Origin: JAAELZ01 sp965223465
GTDB taxonomy: Bacteria; Pseudomonadota; Gammaproteobacteria; Arenicellales; Poriferihabitantaceae
Assembly (NCBI GenBank): GCA_965223465.1
Contig: OZ245025.1
Span: forward strand, 1,054,001-1,118,000
Direction of reading: 5' to 3'
DNA: 64,000 nucleotides
This document shows, one piece after another, positions 1 through 9,116 of the stretch. How positions within the stretch are numbered: the first letter of the stretch is position 1; every line of letters starts with the position of its first letter. The translations under genes were made by a program, and so were the position numbers. The notes under the pieces were generated by a model. That model made no database searches. It had not been told where the DNA came from and saw nothing but the letters and a program-made list of their open reading frames with translations.

Positions 1-1245
1 GATCAGTTTTTGGGCTTTTTTAACCGCGCGCTTCAAACTATTCGCCATCAGGGTGCGCGATATTAAATGCCATAAAAATAAGCCTGCACCAATAAAAATA
101 AGCAAATACAGCGGCTTAAGATGGACGACGCCATTAAGAAGTACGACACTGCCCCCTTCCAATGCGGCTTGCACCCAGCCAAGGCTAAACACGAAAAAAG
201 CCATCACGCCCCAACCCAACAAGTCGAGCAACAATGTGCGTTTTCTCCATTTACGCAGCAGTTCTTGTAGCAGTGGAATCGCGCGACTTTCGATATCACG
301 CGCGGTATTATCCAGCGAGGCTATGATTCGATACGCTCTTTCGACCCCAATTTGCCCCATGCGATCATGAATATCATTCAGATCGGAATCGCGCTTACGC
401 TCAAATCGCTCGCGTAAGGCATGATTTTCAATCGGGTTCGCTGCGGTTGGGCTATAAATAGTGTAAAAGCGTCCTGCACTCAAGCCGCGCTCGCCCAGCG
501 CTCTTTGCCAGGCCGCGACCACGCTTTCAGCGTTGTCTTCTTTGGCGGCGGTATCAATTTGATTGAGAACATATAAAAATTTACTGGCATCGTCACGGGT
601 TATGGTCGCGGAAACTAAATGATCCAGCGTATCGCGCATCGCGCCTGGCTCGGGGTGGCGCGCATCGAAAAACACGATGACCAAATCGGATAAATCAATA
701 ATATGATCGGTAATACGCAGGGTGGAATCGCGCTGTTTATCCGCATCAAAGCCGGGCGAATCGATAATAATTTTGCCGCGCAACACTTCGCTGGCCGCTG
801 TTTTGAGCTGCAGATAGGAATCGATTTTGCTGCCTTCCCCCTGCATGGCCTTTTCGATCTGATCGCTGATCCGATAAAACGGAAAACGCGGATCAGAATC
901 CAGCGCAACGCCGGGCAAGGCCTGAAACGTGGTCTCTTCGCTGTAACACAAGACGGTAAACTTATCATCTACGGCCTGATTGCCACTGCGTTGAATTTGC
1001 TCGCCGATATAGTGGTTAATAAAAGTCGATTTTCCAGCTGAATAGGTCCCTAGAACCGAAATTAACGGCCACCAGGGGATTTGCATCACAAAAGAATCGT
1101 TTTTATTGAGCAAGCCGGTAGCATAACCCACTTTGTCCAGCCGTTTAAAGCTGTCTATCGCATCGAGCAATATCGAGTTTTCTGCAGCCAGATGCGTTTT
1201 GAGTAAATTTAAGCGTTGATTAATCGGCGTAGCGGCCATGTTCAT
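1..1245 (-). CDS. Dynamin-like GTPase, partial (3' end off window)
   Basis: The reading frame opens at an ATG ending at 1245 (a second in-frame ATG lies at 1239) and stays open to the left edge, so about 415 residues are visible and the C-terminus is missing. The GTPase motifs are complete: P-loop GTYSAGKST at residues 66-74, a switch/G3 motif DSPGFD at 162-167 and a G4 motif NQID at 228-231. Near the visible end are two hydrophobic stretches separated by a short polar segment, which fits a membrane-anchored bacterial dynamin-like protein. Such proteins bind GTP and act on membranes, but the specific role here is unknown. No partner gene is visible in the window. The family assignment rests on the P-loop type and the membrane segments; the fold beyond the GTPase domain is inferred. 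Confidence 0.75.
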   Translation of the reverse strand, partial: MNMAATPINQRLNLLKTHLAAENSILLDAIDSFKRLDKVGYATGLLNKNDSFVMQIPWWPLISVLGTYSAGKSTFINHYIGEQIQRSGNQAVDDKFTVLCYSEETTFQALPGVALDSDPRFPFYRISDQIEKAMQGEGSKIDSYLQLKTAASEVLRGKIIIDSPGFDADKQRDSTLRITDHIIDLSDLVIVFFDARHPEPGAMRDTLDHLVSATITRDDASKFLYVLNQIDTAAKEDNAESVVAAWQRALGERGLSAGRFYTIYSPTAANPIENHALRERFERKRDSDLNDIHDRMGQIGVERAYRIIASLDNTARDIESRAIPLLQELLRKWRKRTLLLDLLGWGVMAFFVFSLGWVQAALEGGSVVLLNGVVHLKPLYLLIFIGAGLFLWHLISRTLMANSLKRAVKKAQKLI

Positions 1246-1565
1246 ACATCGTTTGTTTATCCTGGCCCTATCATAAACTGAATTAGACCTACCGTTGTGA
1301 ATTTCTGCTTGAACCCACACCAAATTTACGGGATACTGAATTCAAAGACGATGTTGTAAAATCGCGGATGAGTAGCGAAAGCACCTAGCAATACCTTTAG
1401 CACACTGTTGTCATAATGACACGTTGAGATATAGCAATACTTAAAGCTACACAGCCTAGAATTCAATAAATAGTGAATGCTTAACCATTCAAAATCGTAA
1501 CCTGTATTAAGCCACAGCACCAAGGCGACAGGCACTTACAATAAACTCTAATCTTAGGAGACAAT
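1246..1565. other. Intergenic region, no gene seen
   Basis: This is about 320 bp between the divergent GTPase and SCP2-like genes. A 69-codon leftward frame exists but lacks a ribosome binding site and any recognisable protein character. The region must carry promoters for both flanking genes, but no convincing -35/-10 pair stands out. The only clear signal is the AGGAG ribosome binding site of the next gene at about 1556-1560. Confidence 0.5.
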
Positions 1566-1961
1566 ATGACCGATTTATTTACCGACAACTGGATGAAAAG
1601 TTTTATGGAAGAATGGAACGATGAACCGGAATTATGCGATGCGTTAGCCAAAATTAATTTTGAAAGTGTAATTGGTTATGGCTTCCCCGACGATGATGAC
1701 CCCACCGGTGTTTTGATCGTAGAAAACGGCATGGCAATTGAAGCAGGAAGCTACGATGGACAAGCATTAAACTGGGACATTCGTGCCAGCGAAGCGCAAT
1801 GGGAAAAATGGATCGGAAAACCCCCTGGCATGATGGGCCTCGGCGCGGCGTTCACCACCGGCAAAATGAAATTCATGGTAGGAGATTACGGCGCGATGAT
1901 TAAAGATCCACGAATGGCAAAGCCATTTATCAAAAGCTTTTCAGTAATGGCGCGCGCCTAA
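1566..1961 (+). CDS. SCP2 sterol-binding-domain-like protein
   Basis: This is a small acidic cytoplasmic protein of 131 residues without a signal peptide or membrane segment. The central and C-terminal part (an acidic loop near residues 40-47, then GLGAAFTTGKMKFMVGD and a C-terminal helix around IKDPRMAKPFIKSF) resembles the SCP2 lipid-transfer fold, in which a hydrophobic tunnel binds lipids or acyl chains. The start is supported by AGGAG seven bases upstream of the ATG. It stands alone between a GTPase and an OmpA-like gene, so the context gives no pathway. The family call comes from overall pattern, not from a catalytic signature, because the family has none. Confidence 0.65.
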   Translation: MTDLFTDNWMKSFMEEWNDEPELCDALAKINFESVIGYGFPDDDDPTGVLIVENGMAIEAGSYDGQALNWDIRASEAQWEKWIGKPPGMMGLGAAFTTGKMKFMVGDYGAMIKDPRMAKPFIKSFSVMARA

Positions 1962-1968
1962 CAAAGCA

Positions 1969-2001
1969 GAACGCTGCACGTATACCATGCGTGTAGCGTT
2001 C
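1969..2001 (+). terminator. Possible terminator hairpin after the SCP2-like gene
   Basis: An inverted repeat with 12-nt arms (GAACGCTGCACG and CGTGTAGCGTTC, one mismatch) around a 9-nt loop starts 7 bp after the stop codon. It is not followed directly by a clean T run (a TTTT lies about 20 bp on), so it may be a weak terminator or an mRNA-stabilising hairpin. Confidence 0.4.
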
Positions 2002-2082
2002 AACTACCACTGTATCCTTGTTTTATCACCCAATACATAATGTTATTTACCCGCCAGTTATAACACCGCAAACATCTTCATC

Positions 2083-5000
2083 ATGCCCACTATTAGAACT
2101 AAGTTATTATTACTGGTAGCTTCCCTGCTAATCGCGTTTACTGCCGCCGCCCAGGATAACCCGTGGAAGTATTCGCAGGAAGACCTGCAGCGATCTATGC
2201 AAGATAGGTTCCAGCCGATTGAGCGTGAAGTACAAGATGCGTATGATCGACAAAATCGCTACATGCGCCAACAGTTTGAGCAACAGCGCCAACGTTCCCA
2301 ACCCCGACGCTATCGAAACGCTGATCCAAGACGTTACCAGCGGCCATTACGACGGGATTATGATCAATACCGTCGATATCGGCGCAATTTTGATGAACGT
2401 TACTGGTATCCAGATTGGCGCCCTTCCCCTTTATACGAATTCTTGCCTCGAAATGATGGATTTTCTGACGAAGGCGGAGTAGACGCATTAGAAGAACTGC
2501 CAGAATGCCCGGATGAAAACCAGCTGGAACCTGTTTACGATGCCGACGGTGATGGTATTACCGATCAGATCGATGAATGCCCTGACACGCCAGAGAACAC
2601 GGCTGTTGACACCTATGGTTGTGAATTGGATTCAGATCTCGATGGAATTGTGGACTCTGTCGATCAATGCCCCACTTCTGAACAAGGGATAAGAATCGGT
2701 GCAGATGGTTGCGAAGCGGATAGCGATAGTGATGGCGTCGTCGATTCACAGGATCGTTGTCCGACTACCCACGCCGACTACATAGTTGATGAGCAGGGCT
2801 GTGAACTCGATTCAGATGCTGATTCGGTCGTCGATTCGCAGGATCAATGTCCAGATACACCACCCGGAATACGTGTAAACCACACGGGTTGTGAGCTGGA
2901 TTCTGATCAGGATGGCGTAGTTAACTCGATTGATCTTTGCCCAAATTCCCCTGCCGATAGTGAAGTCAACAATGAAGGCTGTGAAGCAGACGATGACAAG
3001 GACGGCGTGGTCAATTCATTGGATAAATGCGCTGACACGCCAGCGGGCGCGCGGGTTGACACCCAGGGGTGCCAGCGCGATTCCGATGGTGATGGTATCG
3101 CTGACTTTCTGGATTTATGCCCTGCTAGCACGGCGGGCGTAAAGGTGGGTGAGCATGGTTGTGAGCTGGACACAGATGAGGATGGGGTGGTCGATTCGCT
3201 AGATAGCTGCCCGGAAACTGTTGCCAATGCCCGAGTTAACGCAGTGGGTTGCGAGCTTGATCAAGATGCTGACGGCGTAGTCGACTCGCAAGACCAATGC
3301 CCCAATACACCCGCTCAAGCCCTGGTTTCAGATAGTGGTTGTGAGGCGGATACTGATCAAGACGGCGTGGTCGATTCTGGGGACCAATGCCCGGATACCC
3401 CTGCTGGCATAGAAGTAACAGAAACGGGATGCGAAGGCGATACTGATCAGGATGGCGTGGTTGATTCGGCGGATCAATGCGTAGATACTCCCGCTGACAT
3501 AAAAGTAACGGAAACGGGATGCGAAGGCGATGCTGATCAAGATGGCGTGGTCGATTCTGCGGATCAATGCCCGGACACCCCGGCGGACACTAAGGTAACG
3601 CAAGAAGGCTGCGAACAAGATACCGATCAAGATGGAATTGTAAACTCTGTGGACCAATGCCCGGAGACCCCAGCGGACACTAAGGTAACGACGGAAGGCT
3701 GCGAAATAGATTCTGATCAGGACGGTGTGGCCGATTCTGCGGACCAATGCGCAGATACCCCAGCGGACACTAAAGTAACGAAAGAAGGCTGCGAAATAGA
3801 TTCTGATCAGGATGGTGTGATTGATTCTGCCGACCAATGCCCGGACACCCCAGCGGATGCACCCGTGGACCCAAACGGTTGCCTGCTAGACCACGACAAA
3901 GATGGCATTGACGATCAAACCGACCAGTGCCCGGATACGCCCATCGATACCGCTGTAAACGCGGAGGGTTGCCCACCGGATGCAGATGGTGATGGTGTAA
4001 TCGATTCTCAAGACCAATGCAACGACACCAATAAGGGTGTCGCTACGGATGAAAATGGTTGTGAAAATGATTCAGATGGAGATGGTGTGGTTGACTCCCA
4101 AGACAAGTGTAATGAAACGGCTGAGGAACGTGTCGTGGATGCACAAGGTTGTGAGTTGGATGCTGATAACGATGGGGTATCGGACGCGGATGATCAATGC
4201 GCTGACACGCCAATAGGTGCGATGGTGACGGCTACCGGGTGTGAAAAGGACGGCGATAATGATCAGGTAGCTGATTCAAAAGATCGTTGCCCAGACACGC
4301 CTGCGGGACGGGTAGTAGATGAAAGTGGTTGCCAGCTGGATGCGGATAAAGATGGCATTGTCGATAGTGATGATGCCTGCACGGATACCCCTGACGGCCG
4401 CGAAGTTGATGACACGGGATGTCAGATTGATTCAGATAACGATGGTGTCGTAGATGCCGATGATCAATGCGCGGATACGCCTAAGGGTTCAGAAGTTAAT
4501 GAACAAGGTTGCGAGCCTGATACCGATAAAGACGGGATTGCCGATTCGCAAGATCAATGTGCTGATACTGCTGAAGGAAGCCAAGTAGATGATACGGGTT
4601 GTGAGCCGGATACCGATGGGGATGGTGTTGTTGATTCACAAGATCAATGCGCCGATACTTCTCCTGAAGTGGCGGTTACTGAGTCGGGCTGCGAGCTTGA
4701 TTCTGATGGTGATGGAATAGTTGATTCTGCCGATCAATGTGCCGAAACAAAACCAGGCCTAAAAATGGGTGATGATGGTTGTGAGGCTGATAGCGATAAC
4801 GATGGTGTGGTCGACTCACTTGATCAGTGTGTATCCGCAGAATTTGTGGTGGTAGATAATCAGGGTTGTGAAGTCGATACCGATGGTGATGGCTTGATCG
4901 ACTCTAAAGATGCCTGTCCTGAATCGGAACCTGATATTGAAGTTGATAAAGAAGGTTGTAGACTGGTTGCTGATACCGACAATGATGGCATCACGGATAA

Positions 5001-5406
5001 TTTTGATGTTTGCCCAGAGAGCAATGCCGACGCTGATGTCGATGAAATGGGCTGTGAAGTAGACCAAAGTATCGTATTAAAGGGGGTGCAGTTCAAAACC
5101 GATTCAGCGGAACTAACCAAGGAATCAATTGTAATTTTAACTGCCTTCGCAGAACGGCTGAGTCAATACCCGGTCGTACCCATAGAAATATCCGGGCATA
5201 CGGATAATCTTGGGGTGGAGGTGTATAACCTATGGTTATCTGAACAGCGTGCGGAAACAGTAAAACAGTTCCTGATTAATCGTGGTATCGATGAAGACAG
5301 TTTAACCGCAGTGGGGTATGGGCAAACCCAACCGATTACAAAAAATGAAACCCCCGCTCAACGTTTTGTAAATCGCCGGGTAGAGCTTCGCATCAATCGT
5401 CAATAG
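2083..5406 (+). CDS. Secreted OmpA-family protein with 28 thrombospondin type-3 repeats
   Basis: The 1107-residue precursor starts with a Sec signal peptide (hydrophobic to about residue 22, AxA-type cleavage before QDNPW). An Arg/Tyr/Gln-rich segment follows (about residues 25-115). Residues 153-993 are 28 consecutive ~30-residue repeats of the form DxDxDGVxDSxDxCPDTP...V...GCE. These are Ca2+-binding TSP3 repeats with two cysteines each. The C-terminus (about 997-1107) is an OmpA/MotB peptidoglycan-binding domain with the typical ISGHTDNLG and NRRVELRI motifs. The protein should anchor to peptidoglycan and project a long Ca2+-stiffened rod through or beside the outer membrane, possibly as an adhesin or stalk; this role is inferred. 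No strong ribosome binding site precedes the ATG, but the signal peptide supports this start. OmpA proteins with TSP3 repeats usually carry only a few, so 28 is many. Confidence 0.9.
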   Translation: MPTIRTKLLLLVASLLIAFTAAAQDNPWKYSQEDLQRSMQDRFQPIEREVQDAYDRQNRYMRQQFEQQRQRSQPRRYRNADPRRYQRPLRRDYDQYRRYRRNFDERYWYPDWRPSPLYEFLPRNDGFSDEGGVDALEELPECPDENQLEPVYDADGDGITDQIDECPDTPENTAVDTYGCELDSDLDGIVDSVDQCPTSEQGIRIGADGCEADSDSDGVVDSQDRCPTTHADYIVDEQGCELDSDADSVVDSQDQCPDTPPGIRVNHTGCELDSDQDGVVNSIDLCPNSPADSEVNNEGCEADDDKDGVVNSLDKCADTPAGARVDTQGCQRDSDGDGIADFLDLCPASTAGVKVGEHGCELDTDEDGVVDSLDSCPETVANARVNAVGCELDQDADGVVDSQDQCPNTPAQALVSDSGCEADTDQDGVVDSGDQCPDTPAGIEVTETGCEGDTDQDGVVDSADQCVDTPADIKVTETGCEGDADQDGVVDSADQCPDTPADTKVTQEGCEQDTDQDGIVNSVDQCPETPADTKVTTEGCEIDSDQDGVADSADQCADTPADTKVTKEGCEIDSDQDGVIDSADQCPDTPADAPVDPNGCLLDHDKDGIDDQTDQCPDTPIDTAVNAEGCPPDADGDGVIDSQDQCNDTNKGVATDENGCENDSDGDGVVDSQDKCNETAEERVVDAQGCELDADNDGVSDADDQCADTPIGAMVTATGCEKDGDNDQVADSKDRCPDTPAGRVVDESGCQLDADKDGIVDSDDACTDTPDGREVDDTGCQIDSDNDGVVDADDQCADTPKGSEVNEQGCEPDTDKDGIADSQDQCADTAEGSQVDDTGCEPDTDGDGVVDSQDQCADTSPEVAVTESGCELDSDGDGIVDSADQCAETKPGLKMGDDGCEADSDNDGVVDSLDQCVSAEFVVVDNQGCEVDTDGDGLIDSKDACPESEPDIEVDKEGCRLVADTDNDGITDNFDVCPESNADADVDEMGCEVDQSIVLKGVQFKTDSAELTKESIVILTAFAERLSQYPVVPIEISGHTDNLGVEVYNLWLSEQRAETVKQFLINRGIDEDSLTAVGYGQTQPITKNETPAQRFVNRRVELRINRQ
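2539..5061 (+). repeat. In-gene 90-bp tandem repeat array (28 units)
   Basis: This DNA encodes the 28 TSP3 units. Most units are exactly 90 bp; unit 26 is one codon shorter and unit 27 is slightly longer. Units 10-15 (about 3350-3850) are much more alike at the DNA level than the outer units, sharing strings such as GATCAGGATGG and GCGGACCAATGC. This suggests recent duplication or gene conversion in the centre of an older array. Confidence 0.85.
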
Positions 5407-6131
5407 TCTTTCTTACTGGCGGGTTTAAATGTCACCACCTTGTTGCGTGGAGACAAATTAATCTCATCGATAACGCTGTTGGGAGCGGAACTGATGCAGT
5501 TGAGCACACTCGCCGCTACCGTTTCAGCCAAAATTGCGTTGCTTGGATGATCACCCGGTTGGAACGATAAATCATTGAAAAACGGCGTATTGACCATGCC
5601 CGGGTTAATCAAACTGACAGTAATTCCAGCCGGCCTGCATTCCGCGCTTAGCGACTGTACAAATCCACGCAAACCAAATTTGGAAGCACAATAGGCCGTG
5701 CCATTCTTAGCCCCTTGTAGCGCAGCTTCTGAACCAATAAACACCAATCGCCCTGCTTTGCGGGTTTTAAGGTAGGGGATCAGCATTTTACAGATCAACA
5801 TGGGGCTGAGCAGATTTAGCTTAATCAATTTTTCAATTTTCACAAAATCCAGCTGCTCCAAGCCACCAAAATAACCCTGACCCGCGCAAAAAACCGCGCC
5901 ATCTATGGAGCCGTTACGCTTTAACCGTTCTTTCAGTTGTACCTCAACTTTCCCAAAATCAAGTAAATCACAAGCTAAGGCAGTAAATCGCTGATGGTTG
6001 ATACAGTTCTCTCTGACCGACCGAGATATACCGACCACCGCATAGCCTTCTTTTAATAGGGCTTGGCTTACGGCGAGACCGATTCCGGAACTTGCACCAG
6101 TGACCAGGAAAGTCTTAACCACTTTAGTCAC
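5400..6131 (-). CDS. Short-chain dehydrogenase/reductase
   Basis: This is a 243-residue classical SDR. The N-terminal TGASSGIG motif binds NAD(P)(H). The usual NNAG appears as CAGQG, a Ser follows in FIGSEAALQG, and the catalytic Tyr and Lys are in YCASK. An Arg in the loop after the second strand (GISRSVREN) hints at NADP(H) preference. The substrate cannot be deduced. The start overlaps the end of serS by 8 nt, so the two are probably co-transcribed with serS first. The stop overlaps the 3' end of the convergent OmpA-like gene by 7 bp. Length and motifs are normal for the family. Confidence 0.88.
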   Translation of the reverse strand: MTKVVKTFLVTGASSGIGLAVSQALLKEGYAVVGISRSVRENCINHQRFTALACDLLDFGKVEVQLKERLKRNGSIDGAVFCAGQGYFGGLEQLDFVKIEKLIKLNLLSPMLICKMLIPYLKTRKAGRLVFIGSEAALQGAKNGTAYCASKFGLRGFVQSLSAECRPAGITVSLINPGMVNTPFFNDLSFQPGDHPSNAILAETVAASVLNCISSAPNSVIDEINLSPRNKVVTFKPASKKDY

Positions 6132-7407
6132 GTCTAGAGATCACGCTATCCCCGGCCATATAAGGTCGCAGTACATCAGGAATGCGAATTGAACCATCCG
6201 CATTTTGATAATTTTCCAGCACCGCTACCAAGCAACGTCCCACCGCCAATCCCGAGCCGTTGAGCGTATGTAAGAACTCATTCTTACCCGTTTCCGGGTT
6301 TTTCCAACGGGCTTTCAGGCGGCGGGCCTGAAAATCCAGAAAATTGCTGCAGGAAGAGATTTCACGATAGCATTCCTGACCGGGTAACCATACCTCTAGA
6401 TCATAGGTCTTGGTCGATGAAAAGCCTAAATCACCCGTGCATAAACTAACCACCCGGTATGGCAACTCAAGGTTTTTAAGGACTTGTTCAGCATGTCCAG
6501 TTAGCGTTTCAAGCGCATCCCAGGATTCACCTGGCCGCACCACATGTACTAGTTCAACTTTCTCAAACTGGTGCTGGCGGATCATGCCTCGAGTATCGCG
6601 TCCATACGAACCTGCCTCGCTACGAAAACACGGCGTGTGCGCGACCCATTTTAGCGGTAGGTCTTTTCCTGCTATGATTTTATCCCGCACCATGTTGGTT
6701 ACAGGCACTTCAGCTGTCGGAATTAAATACAAACTGGGCTCGTCACGCGTGGCGAATTGATCCTCTTCAAACTTAGGCAACTGGCCGGTTCCGTACAAAC
6801 TATCTGCATTAGCCAGATACGGCACGTAAACCTCTTCATAACCATGCTCATTGGTGTGCAAATCAAGCATATACTGAATTAGCGCACGCTGTAGTTTAGC
6901 GATTTCGCGATGTAGCACGACAAATCGCGAGCTGGCGATTTTTGCCGCCACCTCAAAATCAACCAAATCCAAGCCCGCCCCCAAATCGACGTGATCTTTA
7001 GGGGTGAACTCAAACTGCGCAGGCGCTCCCCAGGTTCTAATAAGCTCGTTATCATCCTCGGTTTTACCTGCGGGGACGCTCTCGTCTGGCAGGTTTGGAA
7101 TGCTGAGCAAATACTCGTTTAAACGCGTTTGTACTTCGTTTAAGTGCCCCTGTTTTTGCTTTAATTCATCGGATAAATCCGCTACTGCATCCAATAGCGG
7201 TTGCACATCCTCGCCTTTTGCTTTCGCCTGACCTATAGCCTTGGCGCTTTGATTGCGTTTGGCTTGCAGCGCTTCGGTTTCACTCTGTAGAGACTTGCGT
7301 TGTGCTTCCAAGTTTTTAAGCATTTCAGTATCTAGCTCGAATCCGCGCCGTGCCAGCACGGTTGCCATCTGCACGGCTTCTTTTCTCATTAATTGTGGAT
7401 CTAACAT
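6124..7407 (-). CDS. serS: Seryl-tRNA synthetase
   Basis: A class II aminoacyl-tRNA synthetase that charges tRNA-Ser (and the selenocysteine tRNA, where present) with serine using ATP. The 427 residues match the usual length. The N-terminal ~110 residues form the long antiparallel coiled coil that holds the tRNA variable arm. Motif 2 is visible as CFRSEAGSYGRDTRG followed by RQHQFEKVEL, and motif 3 as GSGLAVGRCLVAVLE. It heads a leftward group and overlaps the SDR gene downstream by 8 nt. The crcB-rarA-lolA genes lie immediately upstream in the same direction, a typical gammaproteobacterial order. Confidence 0.97.
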   Translation of the reverse strand: MLDPQLMRKEAVQMATVLARRGFELDTEMLKNLEAQRKSLQSETEALQAKRNQSAKAIGQAKAKGEDVQPLLDAVADLSDELKQKQGHLNEVQTRLNEYLLSIPNLPDESVPAGKTEDDNELIRTWGAPAQFEFTPKDHVDLGAGLDLVDFEVAAKIASSRFVVLHREIAKLQRALIQYMLDLHTNEHGYEEVYVPYLANADSLYGTGQLPKFEEDQFATRDEPSLYLIPTAEVPVTNMVRDKIIAGKDLPLKWVAHTPCFRSEAGSYGRDTRGMIRQHQFEKVELVHVVRPGESWDALETLTGHAEQVLKNLELPYRVVSLCTGDLGFSSTKTYDLEVWLPGQECYREISSCSNFLDFQARRLKARWKNPETGKNEFLHTLNGSGLAVGRCLVAVLENYQNADGSIRIPDVLRPYMAGDSVISRRD

Positions 7408-7428
7408 CTTCTTTACTTTACATACGAA

Positions 7429-7803
7429 TTAAAACAACCAACGGCCCAGGCCCATCCCAAGCGCGACTGCAATAATGCAGATGATTACGTTTGAACCAAT
7501 ATTGATAATCGCGTGTCCGGCATGACCGGAACTCAGCATATGAATCGTTTCCAGGGAAAAAGTTGAGAAAGTGGTAAAACCACCTAATACGCCCACCGAC
7601 ACAAATAATCGCAGCAATTCATTTTGGCTACGTTGCTGCAAATACGCCCATACCATCCCGATTATAAATGAACCGATGACATTGACGCTAAGGGTCGCCA
7701 ATGGTAACCAATGGGGTGGATTACGACTCAGTACCAGAGTCATCCAATACCGGCCCAACGAGCCAATTGCGCCGCCCAGCGCCACAGCCAGGTAGTTGTT
7801 CAT
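7429..7803 (-). CDS. crcB: Fluoride ion channel CrcB/Fluc
   Basis: This 124-residue inner-membrane protein has four hydrophobic segments. The family hallmarks GGAIGSLGRYW near the N-terminus and GGFTTFSTFSLE (about residues 74-85, the fluoride-conducting phenylalanine region) are both present. Fluc proteins work as dual-topology dimers that let F- leave the cell. The start ATG overlaps the rarA stop as ATGA (4 nt), so it is translationally coupled to rarA. No fluoride riboswitch is expected upstream because the gene sits inside an operon, and I see none. Confidence 0.95.
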   Translation of the reverse strand: MNNYLAVALGGAIGSLGRYWMTLVLSRNPPHWLPLATLSVNVIGSFIIGMVWAYLQQRSQNELLRLFVSVGVLGGFTTFSTFSLETIHMLSSGHAGHAIINIGSNVIICIIAVALGMGLGRWLF

Positions 7804-9095
7804 TGTGTTTTCTTGTTTTTCTCGTTTTTTGTACGCAACTTTTGGAGTTTGTCTGCGATTTTTATCTCCAGACCACGCGCGACAGGCTGATAGTATAGGG
7901 CTTCTTGCATCTCATCGGGGAAATAGCTTTGTCCGGCGCTAAATCCATCTTCCTCATCATGCGCATAGCGATAATCTTTGCCATGCTGCATGGATTTGGC
8001 TAATTTGGTCGGTGCATTTCTAAGGTGTAAGGGCACATCGGCGGATGGTGTCTCTTTCACAGCTTTAAAAGCCAGATTTGCCGCCGCATATACCGCATTA
8101 CTCTTAGGCGCCACCGCAAGGTAGATAATCGCCTGCATGATGGCTAACTCGCCCTCAGGTGAACCCAGGCGATCATAGGCCGCCCACGCGTCTGAAACCA
8201 AACCCAGCGCGCGTGGGTCAGCATTGCCGATATCTTCGCTTGCCATACGTAATACCCGGCGCAATATATAATGTGGGTCACACCCTGATTGCAGCATGCG
8301 GCTGGCCCAATAAATTGCGGCATCGGGGTTAGAACCGCGCACCGACTTATGCAAGGCGGAAATTTGATCATAAAAATAATCTCCTCCTTTATCAAACCGT
8401 CCCAAGCGGGTGCTGATGACCGCCTTAATATGTTTAGTTGAAATGATTTTATCTGGTGATTCGCCGGCCAAATCAGCTGCAGTCTCCAAAAAACTCAGCG
8501 CTCTGCGCGCATCCCCGTCTGCTGCTCGGGCTAACTGACTGCGCGCATCATCCGCGATAGTCACACCCACCCCACCCAGCCCTTGTTCTGACTGCAAGGC
8601 ACGCGCAATAAGCTGATCCAACTCATCTTCTTCGAGTGACTTTAAAACATAAACCCGCGCTCTGGAGAGCAATGCATTATTCAACTCAAACGCTGGATTT
8701 TCAGTGGTTGCCCCGATCAGGCAAATAGTGCCATCTTCCACATAAGGCAAAAACGCATCTTGTTGGGATTTATTAAAGCGATGCACTTCATCAATAAAAA
8801 GTACGGTTGCTACCCCTAAGTTTTCATTCTCTTTAGCAAGCCGAATTATCTCGCGTATATCTTTCACCCCGCTTGAAACCGCAGATAACTGATGCCAGTT
8901 GGCTTCTGAGATATGACAGATTAATTTGGCCAGCGTCGTCTTTCCGGTACCGGGCGGCCCCCACAGAATCATGGAATGCAAGCCCTGGCCATTCAAAGCA
9001 TTGTGTAGCGGCCGACCCGGTACCAATAAATGTGTCTGTCCCACCATCTGTTCCAGGCATTGCGGGCGTAATCGTTCCGCGAGCGGTTTTATCAT
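7800..9095 (-). CDS. rarA: Replication-associated recombination protein A (MgsA/WRNIP1 family AAA+ ATPase)
   Basis: RarA acts at stalled replication forks and interacts with SSB and the replisome. The 431 residues show the AAA+ core: Walker A GPPGTGKT near residue 46, Walker B LFIDEVHRF near 97 and sensor 1 GATTENPAF near 119. They also show the C-terminal tetramerisation region common to RarA/Mgs1/WRNIP1, ending in a Lys-rich tail. It lies between lolA upstream (21 bp gap) and crcB downstream (4-nt overlap), all leftward. The N-terminus is a little short compared with family members but begins properly at PLAERLRP before the conserved Gly-Gln. Confidence 0.96.
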   Translation of the reverse strand: MIKPLAERLRPQCLEQMVGQTHLLVPGRPLHNALNGQGLHSMILWGPPGTGKTTLAKLICHISEANWHQLSAVSSGVKDIREIIRLAKENENLGVATVLFIDEVHRFNKSQQDAFLPYVEDGTICLIGATTENPAFELNNALLSRARVYVLKSLEEDELDQLIARALQSEQGLGGVGVTIADDARSQLARAADGDARRALSFLETAADLAGESPDKIISTKHIKAVISTRLGRFDKGGDYFYDQISALHKSVRGSNPDAAIYWASRMLQSGCDPHYILRRVLRMASEDIGNADPRALGLVSDAWAAYDRLGSPEGELAIMQAIIYLAVAPKSNAVYAAANLAFKAVKETPSADVPLHLRNAPTKLAKSMQHGKDYRYAHDEEDGFSAGQSYFPDEMQEALYYQPVARGLEIKIADKLQKLRTKNEKNKKTQ

Positions 9096-9116
9096 GAGGG
9101 AACGTATAAGTTGGGC

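Noticed and set aside
3328..3837. Antisense 169-codon frame within the TSP3 repeats
   Set aside because: It is a by-product of the regular 90-bp repeat and encodes only a repeating low-complexity pattern.
2539..5061. CRISPR array
   Set aside because: The regular spacing is 90 bp, lies in one coding frame and encodes TSP3 repeats; there are no short identical repeats with unique spacers, and no cas genes are visible.
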